The notes under the pieces: generated by a model
What the model was told of the DNA's origin: nothing
The model's input: only the letters and a program-made list of their open reading frames with translations
Database searches by the model: none
From: Phytohabitans houttuyneae
Lineage (GTDB): Bacteria > Actinomycetota > Actinomycetes > Mycobacteriales > Micromonosporaceae
Length of the DNA: 64,000 bases
Direction: 5' to 3'
NCBI RefSeq assembly: GCF_011764425.1
Contig: NZ_BLPF01000001.1
Coordinates: 2,905,001 to 2,969,000 of the forward strand
Shown here: one piece after another, positions 21,121 to 30,406 of the stretch
Layout: the number at the start of each line of letters is the position of its first letter
Position numbering within the stretch: the first letter of the stretch is position 1
Position numbers and translations under genes: made by a program

Positions 21121-23960
21121 TACTCGGCTCCTTCCGGCTCGGCGGGCGGGGTCTTGTCGCGCGTGGCCTTGCCCTCTTCACCGGTCTTCTTACCGTGACC
21201 CTTGGCGTCCGCGCGAGGTGCCGGCGGATCGGTGTCACGGGTCGGGAACGCCTCGGCACCGGCTGCACCCGGATCCCGGGTGGGCAGGTCGCCGCCGCCG
21301 ATCCTGCGGAGTCGAAGCGCGTCGAGGCCGCCGCGCGCCGGCCGGGCGCCGTCGTCTCCTGTCTTGCGGCGCGGCAACCCACCGGCGGTGGACCGCCGCC
21401 CGGGCCCATCGGTGCCGGTACCGCGCTTACGGCGGGGCAGCCCGTCGATCACCTCAGGGGCGACGCCGGTCGAGGGCGGGCTCACCACCACGCCGGGTGG
21501 CGGCGTCGCGGTGCCGCGTGCCGGCGGCACCGGGACGGGGTCGTCAGCCGGCAGCGGCTCGATGGGGCGGGTCGGCCGGATGGCGAGCGGCAGGAACTGG
21601 GTCTCGCCGGCGTCGAGCTCGACCTTGTCGTCCGGGCCGCGACCGGCGAACGGCAGGTCGCCCTCGTCACGCCGGACCGGCGGGGCGGCGTGCGGCTCAC
21701 GACGGGGGTGCGGGATGGCGTCGGCGGCGCGGCGGCCACGCGCGGTGCCCGCCTGGAGCGCGGCCATCGTGGCCCGCGCCTGCTCGGCGGAGCGGGGCGG
21801 CGGCTCGGCGTCGACCCGGTCGAGCGTGAGCGGGCCGGCCGGCTCACCGCGCAGCTGCGGCGCGAGGCTTGCCTGGCGCACCCGCTTGGGCAGCCCGTCG
21901 GTGGCCTGGTCGGTCGGCTCCTCGACGTCGATCGCGGGCGCGGGCACCAGCACCGGGCGGGCCACCGCCTCGATCGGGCGGCGCGCCCCCGACTCGACGC
22001 TGGCCAGCGCGCGGGCCCGGCGCATCCGCGGAGTCTCGCCGCTTCCCGGGCCCGCCGGCAGCGCGGCCGGCTCGGGCGGCGGAGTGACGAGGTCCGGCGG
22101 CACGAGCACGATCGCGGTGATCCCGCCATACGGCGAGGGGCGCAGCTGGATCTTCACGGCGTGGCGGGCACCGAGCTGGGCGACCACGAAGAGGCCGAGC
22201 CGGGCACTGTTGGCCGGGTCGAAGTCCGGCGGGCGGCTCAGCTTGCGGTTGGCTTCACCGATCGCGTCCGGCGTCATGCCGAGGCCGCGGTCCTCGATCT
22301 CGATCGCGTACCCATTGGGCACGGAAGCGCCAGTGACCTGCACCTTCGTCTCCGGCGGCGAATACGACGTCGCGTTTTCGATCAGCTCGGCCAGCAGGTG
22401 GATCACGTCGCCGACCGCGCGGCCGGCGATGTCGGCCGGCTCCACCTTCGTGATCGAGACCCGGGAGTAGTCCTCCACTTCGGACACCGCGCCGCGGATC
22501 ACGTCGATCACGCCGATCGGGTTACGCCAGCCGCGGCCGGGCGCGGAGCCGGCGAGGATCACCAGGTCTTCGGCGTGCCGCCGCATGCGGGTGGCGAGGT
22601 GGTCGACGCGGAAGAGGTTTTCCAGCTCGTCCGGGTCGGTGCTGCGCCGCTCCATCGAGTCCAGGAGCGCGAGCTGGCGGTGCAGCAGCGCCTGGCTGCG
22701 CCGGGCGATGTTGAGGAACACCTCGTTGAAGCCCTGCCGCAGCGTGGCCTCGTCGACCGCGGCCTGCACGGCCGTGCGCTGCGCCTCGGTGAACGCCCGT
22801 CCGAGCTGGCCGATCTCGTCGCTGCCGTACTCCAGAGGGGGTGCCTCCTCGGCGACGTCGACCTCCTCGCCGCGCCGCAGCCGGGCGACCACCGCGGGCA
22901 GCCGCCGGTCGGCGAGGTCCATCGCGCTCTCCCGCAGGCCGCCGAGGCGCCGGATCAGCGAACGACCCACGCGCAGCGAGATCAGCAGCGACAGCGCGAT
23001 CGCGGCGAGGCCGAGCAGGCCGGCCAGCGCGAGGCGGAGCAGCACGCCGACGGCGACGGGCGTGGCGCGGTCGGCGAGCGCGTCGGAGCTGGACAGCTCG
23101 AACTCGCGCAGCTGGAGGACTGCCGGCTCGTACGCGCTCTGCCACGCGGCGGCGGTGACCGGCGGCGGCGCGCCGTCGCGGCCCTGGGCGATCACCCGGT
23201 CTTCGAGCGCGCGCAGGCGGGTGAACGCCTCACCCTCGGTCATCCGCTGGTAGGCCACCCGCTCGGCGTCCGGCAGCGCGGGCAGCGCCTGCGCGAACAG
23301 GTACCGGTGCGCGCCGATGATCTGCACCAGCTGGGCGTGCTCGCCGCCGGAGAACGAACCAGCCGCGAAAGCGCCAGCCAGCAGCGCGTCGGACTGGCCG
23401 AGCACCTCGCGGGCCCGGCCCAGCGCCGTGATCGCGCGCGCCTCGCGGTTGAGCTCGTCGTCGTCGACGTCCGCCGTGATCTCGAATACCCGGAACGCGC
23501 CGTCGATCACGCCGCTGTAAAGACCGAGTGCGCCGGCCTGGTCCATCTCTCGCCGGTCGACGAAGCCCCGGCCGGTGGGGAGCAGGTCGAGCGAGGTGAA
23601 GAGCTGGTCGAGGTGGGTGCCGAGGCGACCGTCCGCGGTGTCTCGCAGGTCGGGGCTGCCGGCCCGGCGGCGAAACTCGGTCACCGCGGCGTCGGTGCGG
23701 TTGCGCTGCTCGCCGAGCGCCGGCAGCTCGCCCTTGCCAGCCAGGTACACCAACGAGAGGCGCCGCTCGCGCTGCAGCTCAGCCACCATGTTTTCACCCG
23801 GACGGCCCACCTCGTCGAGGAGCGTCTGGGCGGAGAGCAGGTTGAGCGCCGGGCCGACGGTCAGCGTCGTGGTGAAAATCCACAACGCCAAAAGGGCGGC
23901 GAGGGGCACGGTGACCAGGGCGATAATCTTCGCGCGGATCGACCAGTTGCCTGTATTCAT
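21120..23960 (-). CDS. cvnA: Conservon sensor histidine-kinase-like protein (CvnA) with NIT domain
   Basis: 946 aa. TM1 lies at residues ~9-30 (IRAKIIALVTVPLAALLALW), followed by a large extracellular nitrate/nitrite-sensing-type helical domain, a second TM near 310-330 and a HAMP-like linker. A HATPase_c domain shows N-box LAELIENATSYSPPE and G-box EDRGLGM near 545-590. The last ~300 residues are Pro/Arg-rich and probably disordered. No clear phospho-acceptor His box is visible, as is usual for CvnA. Start ATG 23960 (MNTGNWSIRAKI) has GCGAGGTCTC before it; the longer open frame to 24116 lacks support. Head of cvnABCD. Confidence 0.92.
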   Translation of the reverse strand: MNTGNWSIRAKIIALVTVPLAALLALWIFTTTLTVGPALNLLSAQTLLDEVGRPGENMVAELQRERRLSLVYLAGKGELPALGEQRNRTDAAVTEFRRRAGSPDLRDTADGRLGTHLDQLFTSLDLLPTGRGFVDRREMDQAGALGLYSGVIDGAFRVFEITADVDDDELNREARAITALGRAREVLGQSDALLAGAFAAGSFSGGEHAQLVQIIGAHRYLFAQALPALPDAERVAYQRMTEGEAFTRLRALEDRVIAQGRDGAPPPVTAAAWQSAYEPAVLQLREFELSSSDALADRATPVAVGVLLRLALAGLLGLAAIALSLLISLRVGRSLIRRLGGLRESAMDLADRRLPAVVARLRRGEEVDVAEEAPPLEYGSDEIGQLGRAFTEAQRTAVQAAVDEATLRQGFNEVFLNIARRSQALLHRQLALLDSMERRSTDPDELENLFRVDHLATRMRRHAEDLVILAGSAPGRGWRNPIGVIDVIRGAVSEVEDYSRVSITKVEPADIAGRAVGDVIHLLAELIENATSYSPPETKVQVTGASVPNGYAIEIEDRGLGMTPDAIGEANRKLSRPPDFDPANSARLGLFVVAQLGARHAVKIQLRPSPYGGITAIVLVPPDLVTPPPEPAALPAGPGSGETPRMRRARALASVESGARRPIEAVARPVLVPAPAIDVEEPTDQATDGLPKRVRQASLAPQLRGEPAGPLTLDRVDAEPPPRSAEQARATMAALQAGTARGRRAADAIPHPRREPHAAPPVRRDEGDLPFAGRGPDDKVELDAGETQFLPLAIRPTRPIEPLPADDPVPVPPARGTATPPPGVVVSPPSTGVAPEVIDGLPRRKRGTGTDGPGRRSTAGGLPRRKTGDDGARPARGGLDALRLRRIGGGDLPTRDPGAAGAEAFPTRDTDPPAPRADAKGHGKKTGEEGKATRDKTPPAEPEGAE

Positions 23961-24139
23961 GAGACCTCGCCCGTCGGGGTACGGTACGGCAGCCTTGGGC
24001 AGGATACATTGCCGCCGCAAGTAACAAGGCGCCCCTTCCAGCGCGAAAATGGGCACCGCAGACGCTCTCAGACGCGTTCTCCTGGAGTTTTTCGTCGCTC
24101 CGGGATTGTCGATCATGGTTGAGCGGGAACTACTACCGC

Positions 24140-24763
24140 ATGTCAGCCACCCAGATCGTTGTCATAGTCATCGTCGTCCTCGCGGTGATCGCAGCCGCGG
24201 GTGCCGGCTGGATGTTGTACCGCCGGTGGTCCCTGCGTCACCGGTTCGGCCCCGAGTACGACCGCCTCGTCGCCGAGCGCGAGGGGCGGACGGCCGCCGA
24301 GCGCGAGCTGCGCGAGCGCCAGCGCCGTCACGCCGAACTGGACCGCAGGCCGCTCAGCCCCGAGTCCCGCGCCCGCTTCGCGGCGGAGTGGGAGGAAATC
24401 CAGATCCGCTTCGTCGAGTCGCCGGTCGAGGCCGTGAACGCCGCCGAGGACCTGGTCAGCCGCATGGCTGCCGAGCGCGGATACCCGGCGGGCGACTTCG
24501 AGGAGCAGGCCGCGTACCTGTCCGTCGAACACGCCCACTCGCTGGACCACTACCGCCAGGCGCACGCCGTCCGCGAGTCCGTCGACCGCGGCGAAAGCGA
24601 CACCGAGCAGCTGCGTGAGGCGCTCGTGCACTACCGCGAGATGGTGACCGAGCTGCTCGGCCGCGAGCCGGTACCGGCCGCGCGCCACCACGAGCCCGAA
24701 AGCATGCCCGCCGAGCACGGCGAGCAGATGCCCACCACCGAGCGCTACGAGACCAACCGGTGA
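24140..24763 (+). CDS. Small membrane-anchored protein sharing a C-terminal helical domain with the next gene
   Basis: 207 aa. One N-terminal TM segment (residues ~5-25, very Val/Ile/Ala-rich) is followed by a charged, probably coiled helix (EREGRTAAERELRERQRRHAEL) and then the motif WEEIQIRFVESP at residues 84-95. The region after the motif is helical (LVSRMAAERGY..., REALVHYREMVTELLG). The motif and helices recur in the next protein (WREVQLRFVDDP). Start ATG 24140. Divergent from cvnA with a 179-bp intergenic region. I do not know a function; similar genes are usually annotated as hypothetical. Confidence 0.7.
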   Translation: MSATQIVVIVIVVLAVIAAAGAGWMLYRRWSLRHRFGPEYDRLVAEREGRTAAERELRERQRRHAELDRRPLSPESRARFAAEWEEIQIRFVESPVEAVNAAEDLVSRMAAERGYPAGDFEEQAAYLSVEHAHSLDHYRQAHAVRESVDRGESDTEQLREALVHYREMVTELLGREPVPAARHHEPESMPAEHGEQMPTTERYETNR

Positions 24764-24777
24764 AGGAGGCGCACACC

Positions 24778-25797
24778 ATGGCAAACCAGCAGACTCCTGA
24801 CCGGGTCAGCTCCGAGCCCGTACCCGTGCCACCGCCCACGGACGACGTGGACCGTGACCAGGACCGGGACCCGGCCGAGGACGTCACCGACCGCGTGCCG
24901 GGCGACACGCTCGACGACCGCGGCACCTTCGACGACCCGGTGCTCGCCGGCGAGCGGAACGACCCGGACGACCTCACCGCGGTGAGCCCCGGGGCACCCG
25001 AGTACCACGACCCGGCGCCGCAGAACACGGCGTTCGGCGCGGCCACGGTCGGCGGTGCGGCCGCCGCGGCGGCGCAGGCCGGCCCGTCCCGCGAGGTCCG
25101 CGACCGCGACGGCGTCGAGGAAGGCGTGATCGACGACGGCGACCCCGACATCGTCCTGGACGACCGGCACGCGGACCACAACGGCCACGACGTGCGCGAC
25201 GACTTCGACACCAATCGCGACACCGACCTCGACGCGGACCGCGCGACAGCTTTTGACGGCGACCGCGTGACGGCCGACGACAGCGACCGCACGGCCGCGT
25301 TCGAAGAGGACCGCACGGCCTTCGAGGACGAGCGCACGGCGGCCTTCGACGCCGACCGTGAGGCCGAGGAGCGGGCGTACGAAGACACCGCCGACCGGGG
25401 ACACCTGTCCGCCGACGCCGAGGCCGGCGACGACTTCCGCCGCGACGAGGAGTTCGGCGGCCCGAGCGACCTGCCCGAGGCCACTCCGGCCACGGAGATC
25501 CCCGCGGAGGTGCCCGCCACGGCCGCCGTCGAGGAGCCCATCGCCGGGCTGTGGGGCGAGGGGACCGCACAGGGCTACCGGGACCGGTGGCGCGAGGTGC
25601 AGCTCCGCTTCGTCGATGACCCGCCGGCCGCGGCCCGCGAGGCCAACCAGCTGGTGGAGGAGGCCGTCGGCGCTCTGACCGCGGAGCTGTCCCGGCAGAA
25701 GGAGCAGCTCAGCGGCTGGTCCGGTGAGGACACTGAGGACCTGCGCGCCGTCGTGCGCCGCCACCGCGACTTCCTCGACCGGCTGCTCGGGCTTTAA
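24778..25797 (+). CDS. Acidic, mostly disordered protein with C-terminal WREVQLRFV domain
   Basis: 339 aa, start ATG 24778 (MANQQTPDR) with GAAGGAGG upstream, 14 bp after the previous stop. Residues ~30-230 are extremely Asp/Arg/Glu-rich with imperfect DRxTAFxxD-type repeats (DADRATAFDGDRV, ERTAAFDADRE), likely unfolded and strongly charged. The last ~70 residues (WREVQLRFVDDPPAAAREAN...RDFLDRLLGL) are homologous to the C-terminal domain of the upstream protein. No TM or signal peptide. The pair forms a two-gene unit of unknown role; the anchored partner and the soluble partner may interact. Confidence 0.7.
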   Translation: MANQQTPDRVSSEPVPVPPPTDDVDRDQDRDPAEDVTDRVPGDTLDDRGTFDDPVLAGERNDPDDLTAVSPGAPEYHDPAPQNTAFGAATVGGAAAAAAQAGPSREVRDRDGVEEGVIDDGDPDIVLDDRHADHNGHDVRDDFDTNRDTDLDADRATAFDGDRVTADDSDRTAAFEEDRTAFEDERTAAFDADREAEERAYEDTADRGHLSADAEAGDDFRRDEEFGGPSDLPEATPATEIPAEVPATAAVEEPIAGLWGEGTAQGYRDRWREVQLRFVDDPPAAAREANQLVEEAVGALTAELSRQKEQLSGWSGEDTEDLRAVVRRHRDFLDRLLGL

Positions 25798-25869
25798 CAA
25801 CTCAATTCGCATCCCGCGGCCGCGCGGATTGCTCACTGCGAGCTATCCGACAATGGCCAGTCCAACGAG

Positions 25870-25923
25870 CATCGGGGTTCCGAACGCCTGGCATCACTTC
25901 GCAGGGCGGAAGGAACCCCGATG
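25870..25923 (+). promoter_or_regulatory. Perfect 12-bp inverted repeat enclosing the DUF4331 start codon
   Basis: CATCGGGGTTCC (25870-25881) and GGAACCCCGATG (25912-25923) are perfect complements separated by 30 nt. The last three bases of the right arm are the ATG start codon, and the GGAAGGA ribosome site overlaps the base of that arm. Folded in mRNA this would hide the start codon, so translation may be controlled by a structure switch or protein. The arrangement is seen directly; the regulatory role is inference. Confidence 0.6.
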
Positions 25924-27564
25924 TCCATACGTACCCGAATCTCCACGCGGCGCGGCGCCGCCGCACTCGCGGCGATGGCCGTGCTCGGCGGCGCAGGGCT
26001 CTACGGCCTCGGGCCGAGCGGCGCCGTCGCCTCAAGCCACCGTGAGGCACCGCTGATCGCGGCCGACCCGGCCGTCGACAACACCGACCTGTACGCGTTC
26101 GTCAGCCCCGACCGGCCGGACTACGTCACCTTCGTGGCGAACTGGATCCCGTTCGAGGAGCCCAACGGCGGGCCGAACTTCTACCCGTTCGCCACGGACG
26201 CCACGTACAACATCAACGTCGACAACGACGGCGACGCGAAGCCGGACGCGGTGTTCCGGTGGAAGTTCAAGACCCAGGACAAGCGCGGCACCAGCACGTT
26301 CCTGTACAACAACGGCCCGGTGACCTCGCTCGACGACGAAAACCTGCTGGTCCGCCAGACGTACACGCTGGAGTCCTCGTTCGGCGGCAAGCCGTTCAAG
26401 ACCCGGGTGACGAACGGGCCGGTGGCACCGTCCCGCGTCGGCCCGGCGTCCATGCCGGACTATGGCAAGCTGCGCGACCAGGCGTCGATCCAGCTGCCGG
26501 GTGGCTGGAAGATCTACGCCGGCCAGGCGGACGACCCGTTCTTCCTCGACCTGCGCGTCTTCGACCTGCTGTACGGCGGCGACCTGAGCGAGACCGGCCA
26601 GGACACCGTGGCCGGCTACAACGTCAACACGATCGTGCTGCAGGTGCCGTTCAAGGACGTGGCGTTGAACGGCGACGCGAAGCGCAACCCGAACATCGGC
26701 GTCTGGACCACCACCGACCGGCCGCGCGTGCGGATCGCGGGTGGCGGCTCGTCGGGTGACCGCGTGCAGGTCTCCCGCCTCGGCAACCCGCTGGTCAACG
26801 AGGTGGTCGTGCCGGCCGGCCTCAAGGACGCGTTCAACGCATCCCGCCCCGACCAGGACGCCAAGAACCCGACCATCGTCAAGCGGGTGACCAACCCCGA
26901 GGTGCCCCAGCTGATCGAGAAGATCTACGGCATCCCGGCGCCGGCCACACCCCGGAACGACCTGGTCGAGATCTTCCTGACCGGTATCACCACCAAGGCC
27001 GGTGGGCCGATCAAGGCGGACCTCAACTCGCAGCTCAACAACAAGGACGTGAACCCGAAGCGGTTCGTCCCGTCCGAGCAGCTGCGGCTCAACCTGGGCG
27101 TTCCGGTCACCGCGGAACCCAACCGGCTCGGCGTGCTCGCCGGCGACCTGCAGGGCTTCCCGAACGGGCGGCGGCTGACCGACGACGTGCTGGACATCGA
27201 GCTTCAGGCCCTGGAGGGCGCGGCGCAGACCGGCAAGATCGTGGACGCGCTGGCCGCGGGTGACAAGGTCGACGCCAACGACCAGGAGTTCGGTGGCACC
27301 TTCCCCTACGTCGCGCTGCCCAACGGCGTCGGCGTCAACACCGGTGGCGACGGCGTGAAGCCGGCGGCCGCCAACGGTTCCTCTTCGGACGGTCCGGCCC
27401 TGACTCCGGCCGGCTTCGCCAGCAAGTCCGACGGGGACACGCCCGCCACCATCGCGGCGGCGGCTGTGGGGGTCGCGGCGAGTGCGGGCCTCGGCCTGCT
27501 GCTCCTCGCCTGGCTGTGGCGCCGCCGGGTCCGTCTCGCGGACCAGCGCACCCAGCGCTTCTGA
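25921..27564 (+). CDS. Secreted, C-terminally anchored DUF4331 protein
   Basis: 547 aa. An Arg-rich N-terminus with a signal peptide (TRRGAAALAAMAVLGGAGLYGLG) is followed by SSHREAPLIAADPAVDNTDLYAF, the hallmark start of DUF4331. The family's later motifs follow: TYNINVDNDGDAKPD, FFLDLRVFDLL and LVEIFLTGI. The C-terminus has a single TM helix (AAAVGVAASAGLGLLLLAWLW) and a basic tail RRRVRL, so the protein is probably tethered on the outer face of the membrane. The biochemical function of DUF4331 is unknown. First gene of a cluster with a TPR protein and a NicO-type metal transporter. Confidence 0.88.
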   Translation: MSIRTRISTRRGAAALAAMAVLGGAGLYGLGPSGAVASSHREAPLIAADPAVDNTDLYAFVSPDRPDYVTFVANWIPFEEPNGGPNFYPFATDATYNINVDNDGDAKPDAVFRWKFKTQDKRGTSTFLYNNGPVTSLDDENLLVRQTYTLESSFGGKPFKTRVTNGPVAPSRVGPASMPDYGKLRDQASIQLPGGWKIYAGQADDPFFLDLRVFDLLYGGDLSETGQDTVAGYNVNTIVLQVPFKDVALNGDAKRNPNIGVWTTTDRPRVRIAGGGSSGDRVQVSRLGNPLVNEVVVPAGLKDAFNASRPDQDAKNPTIVKRVTNPEVPQLIEKIYGIPAPATPRNDLVEIFLTGITTKAGGPIKADLNSQLNNKDVNPKRFVPSEQLRLNLGVPVTAEPNRLGVLAGDLQGFPNGRRLTDDVLDIELQALEGAAQTGKIVDALAAGDKVDANDQEFGGTFPYVALPNGVGVNTGGDGVKPAAANGSSSDGPALTPAGFASKSDGDTPATIAAAAVGVAASAGLGLLLLAWLWRRRVRLADQRTQRF

Positions 27565-27575
27565 CCCCACGTTCC

Positions 27576-27615
27576 GGGCGCGCCGCACTCGCTCCCCGTG
27601 CGGTGCGGCGCGCCC
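27576..27615 (+). terminator. GC-rich hairpin after the DUF4331 gene
   Basis: GGGCGCGCCGCAC (27576-27588) pairs perfectly with GTGCGGCGCGCCC (27603-27615), loop 14 nt, followed by CCTCTCACTTTTC. It lies between the DUF4331 stop and the TPR gene's ribosome site (GGAGGCTCCAG), so it could attenuate rather than fully separate the two genes. Confidence 0.6.
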
Positions 27616-27641
27616 CCTCTCACTTTTCTCGGAGGCTCCAG

Positions 27642-28932
27642 ATGCGACGGACAGCAGTTGTCGTGGGTGCCGCGGTCGCGCTCGCTCTCGGAGTGACCGG
27701 AGTGGCGGCCATCTTCGGCCCCACCGCAGACACCCGGCGGCCGCACCGGCCGCGGCGGCCACCCCGGTCGACCCGGTCGCCCGGGCGCAGGAACGGCTCC
27801 GCCTCGTACCCGGCGACTGGCGGGCCTGGGCGGCCCTCGCGGTGGCGTACGTCGAGCGCGGGCGGATCACCGCGGACCCCACGAACTACCCCCGGGCCGA
27901 GGAGGCCGTCCGGCGGTCACTCGCCGTGCGTCCCACCGGCAACGGCGAGGCGCTGGTCGCGCAGGGCGCGCTGGCCAACGCGCGCCACGACTTCTCGGCG
28001 GCCCGCCGCTTCGCCATCGAGGCCACGAAGATCAACGGGTACGACGCGGACGCGTTCGCGGTGCTCGCCGACGCCGAGACCCAGCTGGGCAACGTGCGCG
28101 CGGCGACCGCCGCCGTGCAGCGCCAGCTGGACCTGCGGCCGGGCCTTTCCGCGTACGCCCGCGCCTCGTACGACCTTGAGCTGCGCGGACGGGTCACCGA
28201 GGCCACCGACCTGATGCGGCGCGCCCTGGACTCGGCGGTCAGCCCAGCCGACATCGGCTTCTGCCGGGTGCAGCTCGGCGATCTCGCCTGGCACTCCGGC
28301 GACCTCGCCGAGGCCACCCGGCAGTACGACGCCGGCCTCGCCGCCGACCCCGCGTCGGTCTCGCTGCGCCGGGGCAAGGCGCGCGCCGAATGGGCCGCGG
28401 GGCGTCGGGACGCCGCCATCGCCGGGTACGCCGACGTGACCCGCCGCGCGCCCACACCGTCCTATGTGCTCGAATACGCCGACCTGCTCCGCGCCGCCGG
28501 CCGGGCCGCCGAGGCGGACGCCCAGCTGGACCTCGCCCTCGCCGGCCACCGCCTCTTCACCGGCGCGGGTGGCGTCGACGGGCTGACCGGCACCGCGCTC
28601 GCGCTGGCCGCCGGCGACCCGGCCGCCGCTCTCAAGGAGGCGCGGGCCGAGTGGTCCCGCCGCAAGCACGCCGACGTCGCCGACAACCTCGCGTGGGCCC
28701 TTCACCACACCGGGCGGGACGCCGAGGCCCTGCCATACGCCCGCACGGCGGTCGGCAGCGGCGCCAAGTCCGCGCTGTACGCGTACCACCTCGGTGTGAT
28801 CGAGCTGAGTCTCGGCCGCACCGGCGCGGCAGAGGCCGACCTGGCCACGGCCTTGCGCCTCAACCCGCACTTCTCCCCACCGACGCGCCGCTGGCGCGGA
28901 CCCTGCTCGCGGGACCGGAGGTCACCCGATGA
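27642..28932 (+). CDS. Exported tetratricopeptide-repeat protein, two frameshifts
   Basis: N-terminal membrane/signal segment MRRTAVVVGAAVALALGVTG, then a long run of TPR units: ALAVAYVERGRI, ALVAQGALANARHDFSAARRF, AVLADAETQLGNVRAATAAV, QLGDLAWHSGDLAEATRQYD, NLAWALHHTGRDAEALPYA, and HLGVIELSLGRTGAAEADL. The frame is broken by one-base losses at 27733-27735 (CCC) and 28875-28878 (CCCC). Restored, the protein is ~430 aa and ends at TGA 28930-28932, overlapping the ATG of the next gene (ATGA). Probably a scaffold on the membrane for its neighbours. Confidence 0.82.
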
Positions 28933-30344
28933 ACCGCCGCTGGCTGCTGGCGCTCGCCGCCGCACCGCTCGCCTTTCTGCTGCTGCCGGCCGCGCCCGCG
29001 AGCGCGCACCCGCTCGGCAACTTCTCGGTCAACCAGTACACCGGCCTGGTCCTGCGTCCCGACCGGATCGACGCGACCGCGATCGTCGACTTCGCCGAGA
29101 TCCCGACGCTCCAGGCCACGTCGCAGCCGACCTGCGCGGACCTCGACCTCGCCGTGACCGTCGACGGCGAAGCTCGACAGTGGACTGTCGCGTCGAGCGA
29201 CTTCGCCTACGTCGACGGGACCGGTGGCCTGAAGACCAGCCGCCTGACCTGCACGCTCACCACCGAGGTCGCCCTGTCGACGGCGACGGTGACGGTCGAG
29301 AACCGGTACGCGGCCGACCGGGTCGGCTGGCGCGAGATGACCGCCCGCGGCGAGGGGGTACGGGTCGAGTCGCCCCTTCCCGCGCAGAGCGTCAGCGACG
29401 AGCTGCGCACGTACCCGGCCGACCCGCTGGCCTCCGCACCGGACGTGCGCTCGGCGACGCTGCGGGTGACGCCCGGTGACGGTACCGCCGGCGCCGCACT
29501 CCGCCGGCCCGACGACGGCTTCCTGGCGGGCATCACGGCCGGCGTCGAGCGACGCTTCCAGGAGCTGGCCGGCGGCCGCCTCACCCCGACGGTCGGGCTC
29601 CTGGCGGTGCTGCTCGCGCTGCTGCTCGGCGCCGGGCACGCGGCGCTGCCGGGGCACGGCAAGACGGTGCTCGCCGCGTACGCGGCCGCGCAGCGGCGCC
29701 GGATCCGGGACGCGCTCGCGGTGGGCGCGACGGTGACGCTCACCCACACCGGCGGGGTACTTGTGGTGGGCCTGCTGCTGGCCACGTCGAGCACGCTTGC
29801 CGGCGACCGCATCCTCGGCTACCTGGGCATCGTGAGCGGCGCCATCGTGGTCGCGGTGGGCATCGGCATGTTCGTACGCCGCCGCCGGGGCCACGGTCAC
29901 CACCACCACGGGCACTCTCATTCGCACGACCACTCCCATGACCATGACCACTCCCATGACCATGACCACGGGCATGGGCACGGGCACGGGCACGGGCATC
30001 ACCACCATCACCACCGGGGAGACGGGCGCCTCGGGCTGGCCGGCATCGGCATCGCCGGCGGTCTCGTGCCCAGCCCGTCCGCGATCGTGGTGCTGCTCGC
30101 CGCGATCGGCCTGGGCCGTACGGCGTTCGGCGTGCTGCTCGTGCTGGCGTACGGCGTCGGCATGGCGGCCACGCTGACCGCGGTCGGCCTGGCCCTTGTC
30201 GCCGCGCGGCGCCGCCTGGGCCGCATCCCCACGCTCCCCCGCGTGGCCCAGCGCCTGTCGAAGCTCGCCCCCGCCGGCACCGCGACGCTCGTCATGGTCG
30301 TCGGCGCGGGTGTAGCCGCACGCGCCGCCGCCGGCGTCTTCTAA
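28929..30344 (+). CDS. NicO-family nickel/cobalt transporter with His-rich loop
   Basis: 471 aa. The signal peptide (residues 1-26) is followed by a ~180-residue extracellular domain starting HPLGNFSVNQYTGL, then a membrane region with the NicO motif GHAALPGHGK near residue 238. A cytoplasmic-type loop carries a striking His/Asp/Ser/Gly stretch (29895-30020, more than 25 His) and further TM helices follow. The His-rich loop is a metal-binding feature typical of this family. ATG overlaps the TPR stop (ATGA). Metal export or uptake cannot be told apart here; nickel or cobalt is the family expectation. Confidence 0.88.
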   Translation: MNRRWLLALAAAPLAFLLLPAAPASAHPLGNFSVNQYTGLVLRPDRIDATAIVDFAEIPTLQATSQPTCADLDLAVTVDGEARQWTVASSDFAYVDGTGGLKTSRLTCTLTTEVALSTATVTVENRYAADRVGWREMTARGEGVRVESPLPAQSVSDELRTYPADPLASAPDVRSATLRVTPGDGTAGAALRRPDDGFLAGITAGVERRFQELAGGRLTPTVGLLAVLLALLLGAGHAALPGHGKTVLAAYAAAQRRRIRDALAVGATVTLTHTGGVLVVGLLLATSSTLAGDRILGYLGIVSGAIVVAVGIGMFVRRRRGHGHHHHGHSHSHDHSHDHDHSHDHDHGHGHGHGHGHHHHHHRGDGRLGLAGIGIAGGLVPSPSAIVVLLAAIGLGRTAFGVLLVLAYGVGMAATLTAVGLALVAARRRLGRIPTLPRVAQRLSKLAPAGTATLVMVVGAGVAARAAAGVF

Positions 30345-30406
30345 CGCATTCCACAACGCGTGAGCAACGTTTGGGCATAGAGTCGGCCCCGAGGGAGGTA
30401 CGCACC

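Noticed and set aside
21195-24122. Long plus-strand frame antisense to cvnA
   Set aside because: Arg/Gly/His-rich shadow of a strongly supported gene; no domains, no ribosome site.
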